DNA from: Planctomycetota bacterium | Lineage (GTDB): Bacteria > Planctomycetota > UBA1135 > GCA-002748355 | Direction: 5' to 3' | Assembly (NCBI GenBank): GCA_002748355.1 | Contig: PDSF01000049.1 | Span: 35,815 to 99,814, forward strand | DNA length: 64,000 bases | Shown: piece by piece, positions 34,578 to 44,164 of the stretch | Layout of the letters: each line of letters starts with the position of its first letter | Numbering within the stretch: position 1 is the stretch's first letter | Position numbers and translations under genes: made by a program | The notes under the pieces: model-generated | Seen by the model: only the letters and a program-made list of their open reading frames with translations | Databases searched by the model: none | What the model was told of the DNA's origin: nothing

Positions 34578-36299
34578 TCATTTCCATCGTTGCCCAGGCA
34601 GGGGAGGATCCTCGTTTCGTAGGCGTAGCTCCAGCTTTTGTGGACCAGGGCGTAGCCCCTGCTTTCGTGCCAGGTAAGCCTCGCTCCCGCGAAGCAACCT
34701 AGCTTCCACGGCATAGAAGCCCGGAGCCAGCCCGGCGAACTCGAAGCTCCCGTCCGATTCGCTACTGATCTCTCGGACGTAATTGCTGCCGCCGAGGGTC
34801 TGGTTGCGCAGGGTTAGCGAGACTCCTGCGGCTGGATTTCCCGATCGGCTGCGGACGATGCCGTGTAAGCGCATGCCGCGCTGGAGTTCGATATGGCGCG
34901 TGAGGGCTTTGCTGCCTTGGATGCGCAGCAGCCGCTCTTCGGGGACGAAGAGCTTGCTCTCAAGTCGCATCTGCCATTCACCCGGCCAAAGGCTCGGCAC
35001 ATGGATGCGCCCATGGCCGTCTGCGTAGGCGAGGATGGGCGGATGTAGTTCGGAGAGCTGCTCTGCGCCGTCGAGGCGGAGCGGGTAGAGCAGTAGCCTG
35101 GCCGCAGCCGCTGGCCGGCCGTCATCACGAATGACGCTTAGAGTCAGGGAGGGGCAGGACTCTCGAGGCAGCAGGGTGATCGTTTCCTCTCTGTGCGCCG
35201 GGACCCGGGTCACGAGGCGAGCCGCTCCACGGCCCCAAAACATCATCAGAAGATCCTGTTCGGGTAAGCCTTGGATCTGCAGCTCTTGGCTTTTTTCGCT
35301 CGAAACTCGGAGGCTTTCGCTACGCCATGAGAGGCGGCCCCGTTCGCGCCAAGCAAAGACGGCCAGGCCCTCGAGTTTGCCAGGCAGAAGCAGATGGACA
35401 CGGCGAGCGCTGGGGACTTTGGCCTGGAGTTCATAGACCCTGCCGCTGGCGAAGGGCCCGAGCTCACGGTCGATCCTTAGTCCCGAGTCGAGGTGGAGGC
35501 CCAGGCGCAGGACGAGCGCGAGAGCAGGCACCGCGCGCGATGCTCCGAGAGAGGCGGGGGCCGGCGGTTCCAGGAGCGGGGGCAGAGAGATCCGCAGCAG
35601 ATGAGGAGCTCGCTCCGCTTGAATCTTCACGTGGACCTGGGCTGGAGGGTTGAGCTTTGGCTGAAGTCGCTGCTCTTTGCCAGGGCGAAGCCAAATGCGG
35701 AGCTCCGTTGCATAGGTCCGTTCGTCGACGATGCGCAAGCGGTAGGGGCCGGCCGGTACTGCGCCAAAGTCGAGCTCTTCCCGGGCCTGCCCGGCACGGA
35801 AGAGGAACTCCTCGCCGACATCGCGGTCGAGGGCATGGAGGGTGTAGCGGAAGTGTCGCCGCGGCAGCCGCAGCACTAAGCGGCTCGCTGGCATCAGGGT
35901 CAGAGCTTGCAGGCGCCGTCCGCGAGGATCGGGGAGCAGCTGCGAGCGTATCGCCGAGACTTGGCGGCCGTCGGCAGATCGGGCCCAAATGCGGTAGAGC
36001 CTGCCCTTGCTGAGTTGAAGGCGAGCGAGTCCGTGAGCATCGCTGCGAGCCGGGCGCGGGGGCTTCCCGAGTTGCGGGTCCAGTTCGGCTACGAGGGGTA
36101 GGCCGCGCCCGAGGCTGCTCAGGGCGCGGTCATGATGGGCCAGGGCCTCGATGGTGGCATTTGCGAGGCGAGCCCCGTCCTGGTCGCGAACCAGGACGCG
36201 AAGGCTGGGCGATGGCTCGGGGGCCTTTCGATCCTTGGCCTGAGGGGCCGGGAGCAGGGCGAAAAGCAGAGCGCTGAGGAGGAAAGGGAGTGACTGCAT
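34578..36299 (-). CDS. Exported protein with carboxypeptidase-regulatory-like domain
   Basis: 573 residues from ATG 36299. The signal peptide is SLPFLLSALLFALLPAPQA. The chain consists of beta-sandwich segments: residues about 30-110 (LRVLVRDQDGARLANATIEA) and the C-terminal 80 residues (MRLHGIVRSRSGNPAAGVSL then SDGSFEFAGLAPGFYAVEA), which are carboxypeptidase regulatory-like (CarboxypepD_reg) folds. The middle is all-beta with no recognised catalytic motif. Such proteins often sit in the periplasm or outer surface and contribute adhesion or scaffolding. The Arg-rich segments (RLPRRHFRYTL) are unusual for an exported protein. It diverges from nothing nearby: ClpP lies upstream on the same strand, 91 bp away. 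Confidence 0.75.
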   Translation of the reverse strand: MQSLPFLLSALLFALLPAPQAKDRKAPEPSPSLRVLVRDQDGARLANATIEALAHHDRALSSLGRGLPLVAELDPQLGKPPRPARSDAHGLARLQLSKGRLYRIWARSADGRQVSAIRSQLLPDPRGRRLQALTLMPASRLVLRLPRRHFRYTLHALDRDVGEEFLFRAGQAREELDFGAVPAGPYRLRIVDERTYATELRIWLRPGKEQRLQPKLNPPAQVHVKIQAERAPHLLRISLPPLLEPPAPASLGASRAVPALALVLRLGLHLDSGLRIDRELGPFASGRVYELQAKVPSARRVHLLLPGKLEGLAVFAWRERGRLSWRSESLRVSSEKSQELQIQGLPEQDLLMMFWGRGAARLVTRVPAHREETITLLPRESCPSLTLSVIRDDGRPAAAARLLLYPLRLDGAEQLSELHPPILAYADGHGRIHVPSLWPGEWQMRLESKLFVPEERLLRIQGSKALTRHIELQRGMRLHGIVRSRSGNPAAGVSLTLRNQTLGGSNYVREISSESDGSFEFAGLAPGFYAVEARLLRGSEAYLARKQGLRPGPQKLELRLRNEDPPLPGQRWK

Positions 36300-36390
36300 A
36301 CGAGGATCGCCGCTGCCGGGGAGGTCTGGAGCGGCGAGCAACGCTGCGAAGCGGGCGGCGTTCGCAGCTGGCTGCTTGGGGGCGGGGCCC

Positions 36391-37014
36391 TTAGTCGATT
36401 TCGCTGCGGTCGTTCAAGACGCGGTCAACGATGCCATATTGCTTGGCTTCGCTGGCATCTAGCCAGAAGTCGCGGTTGACGTCTTCCAGCACCTTTTCTG
36501 CGGGGCAGTCGGCGGCATCGGCGACGATTTGGTTGTAACGCTCGCGCATTTTGACGATCTGCTGCGCGGTGATTTCGAGGTCGGAGGCCGTGCCCTGAGC
36601 GCCTGTCGATGGCTGATGCAGCAGGAAGCGGCTGCTCGGCAGCGAGAAGCGTTGGCCCTTGGGGGCCGCCAGAAAAACCAGCACGGCGGCGGAGGCACAG
36701 AGGCCGTTGACGACGCAGCGAACCGGGCACTTCACGAAGCGAATCATGTCGTACATCGCGAAGCCCGCATCGGCAGAGCCGCCGGGAGAATTCACAAAGA
36801 TCGTAATCGCGGCCTCGGGGTCCTTGTCCTCCAGGGACAGGAGCTTGGCGACGGTGGCGGTGCAGAGTTTGTCGTCGATGGGGCCGCTGACGATGATGGT
36901 GCGGGCATCGAAGAGGTTTTTTTCGAGCAGGTAGCTGCTGTCCTTCTTCCCGTCCTTCTCGTTCTTCTCGTCTTCGTCGTCCAGGCGGGGTGCCGCGCGC
37001 ATCGGGTCCAACAT
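36391..37014 (-). CDS. clpP: ATP-dependent Clp protease proteolytic subunit
   Basis: 207 residues from ATG 37014 (TGAGG 8 bases upstream); a longer frame reaches 37179 but has no ribosome site. Catalytic residues align with E. coli Ser111/His136/Asp185 with identical spacing: Ser108 in GLCASAAV, His133 in FLLHQPSTG, Asp182 in NRDFWLDASEA. The hydrophobic segment reads CASAAVLVF instead of the usual ASMGAFLL, so the S1/handle surface may differ. An acidic/lysine N-terminal extension (DDEDEKNEKDGKK) precedes the fold. No clpX, clpA or trigger-factor gene is adjacent, unlike in many bacteria. Together with a Clp ATPase it would degrade regulatory and damaged proteins. Confidence 0.93.
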   Translation of the reverse strand: MLDPMRAAPRLDDEDEKNEKDGKKDSSYLLEKNLFDARTIIVSGPIDDKLCTATVAKLLSLEDKDPEAAITIFVNSPGGSADAGFAMYDMIRFVKCPVRCVVNGLCASAAVLVFLAAPKGQRFSLPSSRFLLHQPSTGAQGTASDLEITAQQIVKMRERYNQIVADAADCPAEKVLEDVNRDFWLDASEAKQYGIVDRVLNDRSEID

Positions 37015-37739
37015 GAAATGCCTCAGATCTCTCGGCGTGGTCGGGGTTTGCGGGACGCAGGGGTGCGAACCGCGGCGGGATCTTATCCAGTCTCCGCTTC
37101 CGGTCCCAGATCGGCCTCTAGGGTGGCGTAGCTGAACAGCTTCGGCGAGTTCTCCGGGCGAGGCGAGTTTCAGGGCCATTGAGAAATGTCAGGGAAATCC
37201 GCATAGCGCCCCCCTTCTCGATGTGCTAACAATGGCTCATTCGCATGAGGCGGATGGTGGGGTGTTTGGTTTAGTCGCTCTGGCTGCTAGCCGAACATAG
37301 TCCACCACGGGCATGGCCCGATGATCCTTCAGCCGACCCTTTGGCTCGCCCCTGTGTCTGCCGGCTCCTCTTTCGGGGCGGCACTCATCTTCGCGATTCG
37401 GGCAGTGGTTTTGACCTGCATGTCTTTTGACCTGCAGCATCTTTGACCGCAAGGTCTACAAGCACTGCAAGAGGCGTTAAGAACTCAGGAGGCAGCAGCT
37501 TTCTCTGACCCAGCTTGTCTGGGGTCTAGATTGTCTGGGTTGCCGCGCAATCGCCGTTTTTCCGGTTGCATGAAGGGGTCATCAGCCCAGCCCAATGCGC
37601 CTAACTCGTCGCGGTGCCGCGTCAGCGCTCCGCACGACAACCTTTAGCGCGCCACGTGAGTGGCTCCCGGTGAGGTTCCACGGCAGAGACTTGCTCTGCG
37701 ACCGGGGGTCGGTTTCGAGGCCGCAGGAGTGGTTGGATC
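37015..37739. promoter_or_regulatory. Long rho leader with three 16-bp-spaced TTTGACC repeats
   Basis: A 725-bp divergent gap between clpP (-) and rho (+), with no supported gene. The sequence at 37409-37448 holds three copies of TTTGACC (37410-37416, 37426-37432, 37442-37448) exactly 16 bp apart; the first two share TTTTGACCTGCA. TTGTCTGGG also occurs twice (about 37516 and 37531). This could be an operator or iteron-like array, or part of a structured leader for rho autoregulation, as is known for rho in E. coli. CAGGAG precedes the TTG start. Confidence 0.5.
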
Positions 37740-38963
37740 TTGAACCAACAGACAAAGAAAAAGTCGGGCAAGAAGCGTCGGCGCTCACGTCGTAGACGCA
37801 AGCCGAACCCTGATTACATCCCGACCCCGACCGGTCCGACCGAACCGGGGGGCGGCGTCCTCGACATTGCCAATGACGGCAGTGGGACCCTGCGCTCGGA
37901 GGAGAACAACTTCCTTCCTGGCGATGGCGACATTTACGTCCCGCCGGGCCTGATCAAGATGCACGCGCTGCAGGCGGGATCTATGGTCGAAGGGCCAGTT
38001 GGCGAGCCAAAAAAGCCGGGGCAGAAACCTCTGCTCTGCGAGGTCGAGAAAGTCGACGGCTTGAGCCCAGACGAGCGCCGGGCGCTCGATCCCTTTGGCA
38101 AGCTGATCGTCGTCGACCCTGAGCCGCAGCTCGTTCTCGAGCCGGGCCAGGGGGATGACGGTGATGTAAGCCTGCGGGTGATCGACCTCCTCGCTCCCAT
38201 CGGCAAGGGGCAGCGTGGCCTGATCGTCGCGCCTCCGCGCTCGGGCAAGACCGTGTTGCTGCAGAAGATCAGCAAGGCGATCAACGAGCACTACCCTGAC
38301 TGCCACCTCATCGTGCTGCTCATTGACGAGCGCCCCGAAGAGGCGACCGGCTGGCGGCGCACAGTGGAGAACGGCGAAGTCATCGTCTCCACTCTTGATG
38401 AAGGGCCGAAGAACCACGTGCAGGCGGCAGAAATAACCCTGCAGCGCGCCCACCGCTTGGTCGAGGTCGGCACCGATGTCGTCATTGTCCTCGACTCGAT
38501 TACTCGACTGGCTCGCGCCTACAACAGCGAAAACCGCGGTGGCGGCGGCATCCTCTCCGGTGGTCTCGGCGCCAAGGTGCTGGAGAAGCCGAAGAAGTTC
38601 TTCGGTTCCGCGCGCAAGGTCGAGCACGGTGGCTCCCTGACCATCCTGGGCACGGCGCTGGTCGAGACCGGCAGCCGCATGGACCAGGTGATCTTCGAAG
38701 AGTTCAAGGGCACCGGCAATATGGAGCTCGTGCTCTCGCGCCAGCTCGCCGAGCGCCGCATCTACCCCGCGATCGACATCGAACTCTCCGGTACCCGAAA
38801 GGAAGAGCTTTTGCTCCCCAACGCCGTCATCGACCGCGTCTACACCCTGCGCCGGGTCCTGGCGAAGATGCACTCGCTCGACGCCATGCCGCTGCTGATC
38901 GACCGGCTGATGAAGACCGAGAGCAATCTCGACTTCTTGAACTCCTTCAAGGTGAAGGAGTAG
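37740..38963 (+). CDS. rho: Transcription termination factor Rho
   Basis: 407 residues from TTG 37740 (CAGGAG about 10 bases upstream). The first 20 residues are a Lys/Arg tail ([20 protein letters not shown]). The OB-fold RNA-binding domain follows, but the RNP1 motif that reads DGFGFLR in E. coli is DGSGTLR here (Ser48, Thr50), losing both phenylalanines. The N-terminal helix bundle is absent. The ATPase domain is intact: Walker A with Lys170 in [52 protein letters not shown] and [11 protein letters not shown]. Loops next to these differ from E. coli (ATGWRR for [26 protein letters not shown]). Rho ends transcription by RNA translocation. It lies alone, downstream of a long leader, and is followed by a convergent operon. 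Confidence 0.95.
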   Translation: MNQQTKKKSGKKRRRSRRRRKPNPDYIPTPTGPTEPGGGVLDIANDGSGTLRSEENNFLPGDGDIYVPPGLIKMHALQAGSMVEGPVGEPKKPGQKPLLCEVEKVDGLSPDERRALDPFGKLIVVDPEPQLVLEPGQGDDGDVSLRVIDLLAPIGKGQRGLIVAPPRSGKTVLLQKISKAINEHYPDCHLIVLLIDERPEEATGWRRTVENGEVIVSTLDEGPKNHVQAAEITLQRAHRLVEVGTDVVIVLDSITRLARAYNSENRGGGGILSGGLGAKVLEKPKKFFGSARKVEHGGSLTILGTALVETGSRMDQVIFEEFKGTGNMELVLSRQLAERRIYPAIDIELSGTRKEELLLPNAVIDRVYTLRRVLAKMHSLDAMPLLIDRLMKTESNLDFLNSFKVKE

Positions 38964-39018
38964 CGCAGGGGCGGCCCTGCTGCCGCGCGACCTCTTTGAA
39001 GGGGGCCCTCTGGGGTGA

Positions 39019-39435
39019 CTACAGCCCCGTCGCGCGGCGCAATATCTCCACGGCGGCGAGTGCGTCGGCGTGGCGGCGGCGGCGGGCTGCCTTCATGCCA
39101 GCACTCTTCATCTGCTGGTGTGCCACGTCAGAGCTGTGGCTCTCGTCGACCTGACGATGCTCCACTTGCGGGAAGCGCTTTTGCAGCTCCTCGGCGAGCT
39201 TCAGCACCTTCTGCGCTTGGGGCCCAGCGCTGCCATCGCCGTGCAGGGGCACACCGACGACGAGCACCTGGGTCTCGCGCTCCTTGAGTAGGGGCGCGAG
39301 TAGCTCTGGTAGCTCGGCCATGCCTTGGTGGTGGATGGTCTCCAGTGGGACGACGATGGTGCCGGTCCAGTCGGTCGCAGCGACGCCTGTGCGCCGCTCT
39401 CCGACATCGAGGGCCAGGAATCGGGTTAGCTCCAC
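39019..39435 (-). CDS. ruvX: Holliday junction resolvase-like RuvX/YqgF
   Basis: 138 residues starting at a GTG (39435) that overlaps the manC stop by 10 bp (GTGGAGCTAA). RNase H-like motifs: LALDVGERRTGVAATDW (catalytic Asp), VVGVPLHGDGSAGPQAQKV, and VDESHSSDVAHQQM with the second acidic residue. The C-terminal RRRRHADALAAVEIL gives the last helix with Asp. YqgF trims the 5' end of pre-16S rRNA and is essential in many bacteria. Third gene of the AsmA-like/manC/ruvX operon. Confidence 0.93.
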   Translation of the reverse strand: MELTRFLALDVGERRTGVAATDWTGTIVVPLETIHHQGMAELPELLAPLLKERETQVLVVGVPLHGDGSAGPQAQKVLKLAEELQKRFPQVEHRQVDESHSSDVAHQQMKSAGMKAARRRRHADALAAVEILRRATGL

Positions 39436-40520
39436 TCGTCGAGCCCTCGCGTTCCGAGATCGGTGACGAGCTTCTTGAGTTCGCCGAGTTTGGCCTTGGG
39501 GCAGATCAAGGTCGCGTCTTTGGTGTCGACGACAACGAGGTCCTCGCAGCCGACCAGGGCCAGGAGCCGCGCATCTTCGCCTTCGGAGAGCACGAGGTTG
39601 TTTCGCGAGCCCTCAAGCGTGACTTTGGAGCATCCTCGACTGCGCAGGCGATTGCCCTCCTGGTCTGCGTCGACATAGCTCGCGACGGAGGCGAAGCCGC
39701 CGACGTCGTCCCAGGTGAAGTCGACGTGGACGACGTCCACCTGGTCGGTCTTCTCGAACAGTGCGTAGTCGAGAGAGATCTTGGGGAGCTGGCGGAAGCG
39801 AGCGTCGCAGGCTTCTGGGTCTTTTTCGCGGATGGCCTCGGCCATGTCGCGCACCCCTGCCGCGAATTCGGGAGCATGCTCTTCGAGTTCGCGGAGCAGA
39901 GTTTTTAGCTGCCAGACGAAGATGCCGCTATTCCACAGAAAGGCGGGGTCTTCGACGAACTTGCGGGCCTTCGCCTCATCGGGCTTTTCGACGAAACTAG
40001 CGACTTGGGCGATCGGAAAACCATCGCTCTGCTCGAAGGGCGCTTCGCTATGGATGTAGCCAAAGCCGGTCTCGGGCCGTGTCGGCTTGATCCCGAGGGT
40101 TACGAGGCGCTGGCGTTCTTTGGCGTTGTTCGCGGCTAGCTGAAGTGCTGCCTGTAGGCGCTCGGCGGGTTCGATCCACTGATCGGCAGGCAGGAAGGCC
40201 ATCTCTGCTTCTTCGCCGGCCGTAGCGAGAATATGTGCGCTCGCTAGGGCCACGCAGGGGGCTGTATCGCGCGGCTCGGGCTCGACGATGCAGGCGGTGG
40301 CTCCGAGCTCGGGGACGCATTCGGCGATGGGGGCAACGAGGTCAGCCCGTGTTGCGATTCGTACCTGCCCGGCACCTGGTATCGATGCGAGTCGACGCCA
40401 GGTCTGGCGCAGGAGAGCTTCCTCTCCGACGATCGCAAGGAGTTGCTTGGGCTTGGCGGAGCGGCTGAGTGGCCAGAAACGAGTGCCGGCACCTCCGGCC
40501 ATTACGATGGGGTAAAGCAT
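39426..40520 (-). CDS. manC: Mannose-1-phosphate guanylyltransferase
   Basis: 364 residues from ATG 40520. The nucleotidyltransferase signature is GGAGTRFWPLSRSAKPKQLL, followed by EPEPRDTAPCVALAS, FLPADQWIE, GFGYIHSE, VASFVEKPDEAKA, AFLWNSGIFVW, and FTWDDVGGFASV. It forms GDP-mannose from GTP and mannose-1-phosphate, feeding polysaccharide or glycan synthesis. It lacks the C-terminal isomerase domain of bifunctional enzymes, so it is a monofunctional type. It begins 5 bp after the AsmA-like gene and overlaps ruvX by 10 bp. Confidence 0.95.
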   Translation of the reverse strand: MLYPIVMAGGAGTRFWPLSRSAKPKQLLAIVGEEALLRQTWRRLASIPGAGQVRIATRADLVAPIAECVPELGATACIVEPEPRDTAPCVALASAHILATAGEEAEMAFLPADQWIEPAERLQAALQLAANNAKERQRLVTLGIKPTRPETGFGYIHSEAPFEQSDGFPIAQVASFVEKPDEAKARKFVEDPAFLWNSGIFVWQLKTLLRELEEHAPEFAAGVRDMAEAIREKDPEACDARFRQLPKISLDYALFEKTDQVDVVHVDFTWDDVGGFASVASYVDADQEGNRLRSRGCSKVTLEGSRNNLVLSEGEDARLLALVGCEDLVVVDTKDATLICPKAKLGELKKLVTDLGTRGLDEWS

Positions 40521-40525
40521 GGGGG

Positions 40526-43500
40526 CTATTTGTAAATCTCGGGGATGCGGGGGGCTTTGACCGGTAGCGGGCCAAGCGGAGCGTTTTTTGGTTTGCCTTC
40601 TAGGAGGAACCTCGGGCCGGTGCGGGTCATACCGAAATAGCCATAGATATCGAAGGAGAGCAGGGCGTTGGATAACACCTTGTAGATGCCTGGCAGGATG
40701 AAGGCGCTGTCGGCTTCGGGGAAGAGGTCTGGGAAGTCGAGCTGTAAGCGCACATAGCCGTCGTAGCTGATTTGCCCGCGGCCGTCGATCTTGATCAACG
40801 GCGAGCCCATCCGGAAGTGCTTCACTTGGAAGGCCCGGTCCTTGGTCTCGAAAGCCAGGGCGAGGTTGTCGAAGCGTGGGCGGCGTTCGGGCTGCAAGAA
40901 TGCGTAGATGCTCTGGAAGATCGGGACGCTGCCCAGCTCGGCATCATCGATGCCGAGCTTGCCGCGGAGCATGAGGCTGGTTCGGTCCTCGGGCTGCATT
41001 TCGAGAGCGAGTCGTCCGCCGACACGGCCTCGATAGCGGTAGCTGAGGTCGTATTTCTCGACCAGTGAGCTGATCGAGAGGTTTTGGAAGTCGAAGTTGG
41101 CGAAGACCTTTGGCGGCGAGACTCTCTGTCCTTCCGCATCTTGCTTCTCAAACTGGTAGCGGAAGATGGGTGGGGGGGTGCCATCTGGTCCTGGTATGCC
41201 GAAGCCACCTAGCGAGCCGCGATGCAGGCGCACGCGACCGCGTGGAATTTCAAAGCCCAGGTCCGTCATTTTGAAGTCGCCCTGTGCGTCTTCGAAGGTT
41301 TGCCCGAGGGTATCGAAGGCGATTTTGCTGAACTTGCCTTGGAACAGGGCGCCATCGGGGCCGAACTGCCCTTTGGTTAGCTGGACGCTGCCTCGCATTC
41401 CGGAGAAGGCAACCCCCGCATCGAAGGACAGGTCGCGCAATAGCACGTTGGCGTCGTCGACCCAGACCTGGAGCCCGAGCCCCTCGACGCCTGCTGGTGG
41501 CTCGTGAGGGATGCGCATCCGTAGCGAGAGTCCTTCGAAGCCGATACGGCCAATGGCGTTGAGGGCGAGGTAGGACTGCTTAGGGCGACCGTCGAGCAGG
41601 CGGGCGAGTCGCTGGTCTACCGGATAATCATTGGCAGCCAGTGTGAGTTGAATCCGCGTGTCTTCGGGGCCATGTTCGATCCTGCCGTTGTAGCAGCGGA
41701 CCTCGCTCTCCCCCAGAAAGCCGCGCAGCAAGTCGAGGTGGGCGATTCGATTCTTGTCGATCCTGACCTTGCCAGAGATTCCCGTTAGTGAGTCAGGGAG
41801 TATCCTCGCGTCGACTCTCACCTTTCGCAGATCCAGCTCGAGCTCTTGTTCAAACTGCTTGTTCGCTTCGACCCGGCGTACTCGATGCACGGCATCGATG
41901 CGGCCGGAAGCCTCGGCCATCTCCCAGAGCCGCTGCGTCGTCATCTTCTGGGCAATTAACAGTTCGCCGAGTTCGTCGGCCAGGACGGCGCCTTGTGCGA
42001 TCGTCGTCAGGTCAGTGAGTGGAAGCTCTTCCTCTCTGCCGATAGGAGTGAAGAGGGATCCGTGGAAGAGCAGGCGGGCACCGAGACTGGTGCCGCGCAG
42101 GCCGAGCACGTCGACACGGGTTCCCTCCGGAGTGCCTTGCAGCATGATGGGGCCGTCGATGTTGTGCATCGGCGCTGGGAAAGCAGAGAAACGCGCGCTG
42201 ACGTTTTTGAGGTCTGCGCGGAGGTCGAAGTCGAGATTCTCAGCGCTGGCTTTCCAGGCGAGGAAGTCGACGTCGCAGCGCCCTTCGGGCATGAACATCT
42301 CCCAGCGCTTCCGTAGCGGCGGCTTTAACGTCGCGAGTGCGTCACGCAGCTCGAGGTCCAAATCGAGGTCTTTGGCGGTGACGTGCACTTCCCAGGGGAG
42401 TTCGGCCGTGTCGGTCTCGCCTTGTTCTTGGTGGCTTAGGTCCACATGGCCGCGCAGCTTAATCGGGCTTTCGGGCTTGCGCAGTGCACCTAAGGCAAAG
42501 TCAATCGACTCCGGGCGGGCGACGATTTCTCCCGTCACTTGTTCCAGTGGCACCGGGAAGCGTGTCCATTGCGCGCGTGCCGCATCGGGCCGGACCTTGG
42601 CTATGAAGTCGAAGCCCTGGGGCTGCGGCGCGATCCGCCCGCGGAAGTCGACGTCGAAGCGTCCTTGCGGCTGGAACTGGTCCCAGATCTTGGTCCCCCC
42701 GGGGACGGCCTTGCCGAAGGCATGACGAAAGTTGGCGCTGCTCGCCAGTGAGGTACCGTTCAGCTCTACGTCGATCTGGTTGCTGTCCAAATCCATGTCG
42801 ATGTTCCCGCTGATCCGGCCACCCTTGGGGCCACGCGCGTGCAGCTCGGTGACCGTCAGGCGTCCTTCCCGCAGTTTGAGCTGGGCAGCTAGGTCCTCGA
42901 GAGCTAGCGGAAAGCTGAGGCCTCGCTCGCCAGCGCCGCTTGGAGGCAAGCCGAGGTAGCGTGCGGAGAGGCCGGCAAGTCCGATGTCGAGTTCGATGAT
43001 TTCGTCTGCGTGTGGCACCCCGGCTCCGGCGAAGAGATACATCTTCAGGTCGAAACGCCCCTGGTCGGGTTCGAATGCATCCCAGATTCTGCTGATATGC
43101 GGCAGCTCAGGGTTCATGGCCTCGCGATAGGCCGGTGTAAGCAGAAGCTGCTCACCTTGGACGTTGAGCTCGAACTCCATTTCTGCGTCGAGCTTGATCA
43201 TCTTGAGGCGGCCAGCGAGCTTGCCATCGGTTCCGTCACGCGAGGCTTCGAGGATCAAGGTTCCGCCGTTGTCCGGCGAAAGGGCTGCCCGGCCACGCAT
43301 CTGCTCGAGCTTGAAGCGATAGGCCGGCGGGAGGAAGCTCATCTGCTCGAACTGCGCGTGGGCGCCGACGGCGATGCCGCCGCTGGCGGAGGGGTAGCTC
43401 ATCCAGATGGTCGGCTTGATGCGTCCTGAGATTTGGTGCTTATCAACAAAGGCGAGGACTTTCGAGCCAAAACGCGACAGTTGCTTGCGGCCGACATGGA

Positions 43501-44164
43501 AGGCTTCGCCCTCACTCAAAAGGCGAAACTCCTCGTGTTCGATATCTCCGGAGCCACGGATTCGAATCGTGCCCCCGAAGGGGTTCTTGGCTTGTCCGAT
43601 GATTGCCACCCGGCGATTGTCCCCTTCCTCACGTTGCACCTTGAGCTGAATGCCCTTGATGATCAGCGGGTTGGGGTCCTTGTCGGTCAGGTGGAGACGC
43701 AGGGTCATGTCACGGATTTCGAGGGACGGGAAGGTCTCCGCATCGAGTTTTTTGGGGTCCTGACCGGTTTGCGCCAATAGGGAGCTGAGGTCGATGGCTT
43801 CGTTCTCACCTAGGCGGAGATCGAGTACTGGGCGCTCGATCGTGACGGTGCGAAGTTCGCCGACACCGGTGAGGGGATTCATCGAAACACCGACGACGAC
43901 CTGCTCGGCTCGGAGGACATCGTGCGCCTCTTTTGTCGTGTCACCATCGGAGGGCTTGCCGCGTACGCGAACGTCTTCGATACGAACGGTGCCGCCAAAT
44001 GGGTCCATCGTGGCGCTCTCGATCTCGACGCCTCGCAGCACCTTCGCGAGTAGATCGATGACGAGAGTCCGGGTGAAGCCTGAGCGCGTGAGCGCGTAGT
44101 AGGTCCCACCCAAGAGGAAGGCCACGAAGAGGCTGGTGAGGATCAATAGCTGTCGACGATTCAT
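40526..44164 (-). CDS. Very large AsmA/TamB-like inner-membrane protein (YhdP/AsmA family)
   Basis: 1212 residues. A single N-terminal helix (LLILTSLFVAFLLGGTYYAL) anchors it, and the rest is a long periplasmic beta-rich chain. The first part has VEIESATMDPFGGTVRIEDV and GGRISGNIDMDLDSNQIDVE, the AsmA-like repeating pattern; the last 150 residues (VRLQLDFPDLFPEADSAF, AFILPGIYKVLSNALLSFDI, YGYFGMTRTGPRF) are the AsmA C-terminal domain. AsmA-family proteins form a groove that carries phospholipids between the membranes. It is the first gene of an operon with manC and ruvX (gap of 5 bp to manC). Confidence 0.8.
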   Translation of the reverse strand: MNRRQLLILTSLFVAFLLGGTYYALTRSGFTRTLVIDLLAKVLRGVEIESATMDPFGGTVRIEDVRVRGKPSDGDTTKEAHDVLRAEQVVVGVSMNPLTGVGELRTVTIERPVLDLRLGENEAIDLSSLLAQTGQDPKKLDAETFPSLEIRDMTLRLHLTDKDPNPLIIKGIQLKVQREEGDNRRVAIIGQAKNPFGGTIRIRGSGDIEHEEFRLLSEGEAFHVGRKQLSRFGSKVLAFVDKHQISGRIKPTIWMSYPSASGGIAVGAHAQFEQMSFLPPAYRFKLEQMRGRAALSPDNGGTLILEASRDGTDGKLAGRLKMIKLDAEMEFELNVQGEQLLLTPAYREAMNPELPHISRIWDAFEPDQGRFDLKMYLFAGAGVPHADEIIELDIGLAGLSARYLGLPPSGAGERGLSFPLALEDLAAQLKLREGRLTVTELHARGPKGGRISGNIDMDLDSNQIDVELNGTSLASSANFRHAFGKAVPGGTKIWDQFQPQGRFDVDFRGRIAPQPQGFDFIAKVRPDAARAQWTRFPVPLEQVTGEIVARPESIDFALGALRKPESPIKLRGHVDLSHQEQGETDTAELPWEVHVTAKDLDLDLELRDALATLKPPLRKRWEMFMPEGRCDVDFLAWKASAENLDFDLRADLKNVSARFSAFPAPMHNIDGPIMLQGTPEGTRVDVLGLRGTSLGARLLFHGSLFTPIGREEELPLTDLTTIAQGAVLADELGELLIAQKMTTQRLWEMAEASGRIDAVHRVRRVEANKQFEQELELDLRKVRVDARILPDSLTGISGKVRIDKNRIAHLDLLRGFLGESEVRCYNGRIEHGPEDTRIQLTLAANDYPVDQRLARLLDGRPKQSYLALNAIGRIGFEGLSLRMRIPHEPPAGVEGLGLQVWVDDANVLLRDLSFDAGVAFSGMRGSVQLTKGQFGPDGALFQGKFSKIAFDTLGQTFEDAQGDFKMTDLGFEIPRGRVRLHRGSLGGFGIPGPDGTPPPIFRYQFEKQDAEGQRVSPPKVFANFDFQNLSISSLVEKYDLSYRYRGRVGGRLALEMQPEDRTSLMLRGKLGIDDAELGSVPIFQSIYAFLQPERRPRFDNLALAFETKDRAFQVKHFRMGSPLIKIDGRGQISYDGYVRLQLDFPDLFPEADSAFILPGIYKVLSNALLSFDIYGYFGMTRTGPRFLLEGKPKNAPLGPLPVKAPRIPEIYK

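Noticed and set aside
37785..38873. A 362-codon minus-strand frame inside rho
   Set aside because: Antisense of rho; rho motifs are unambiguous on the plus strand.
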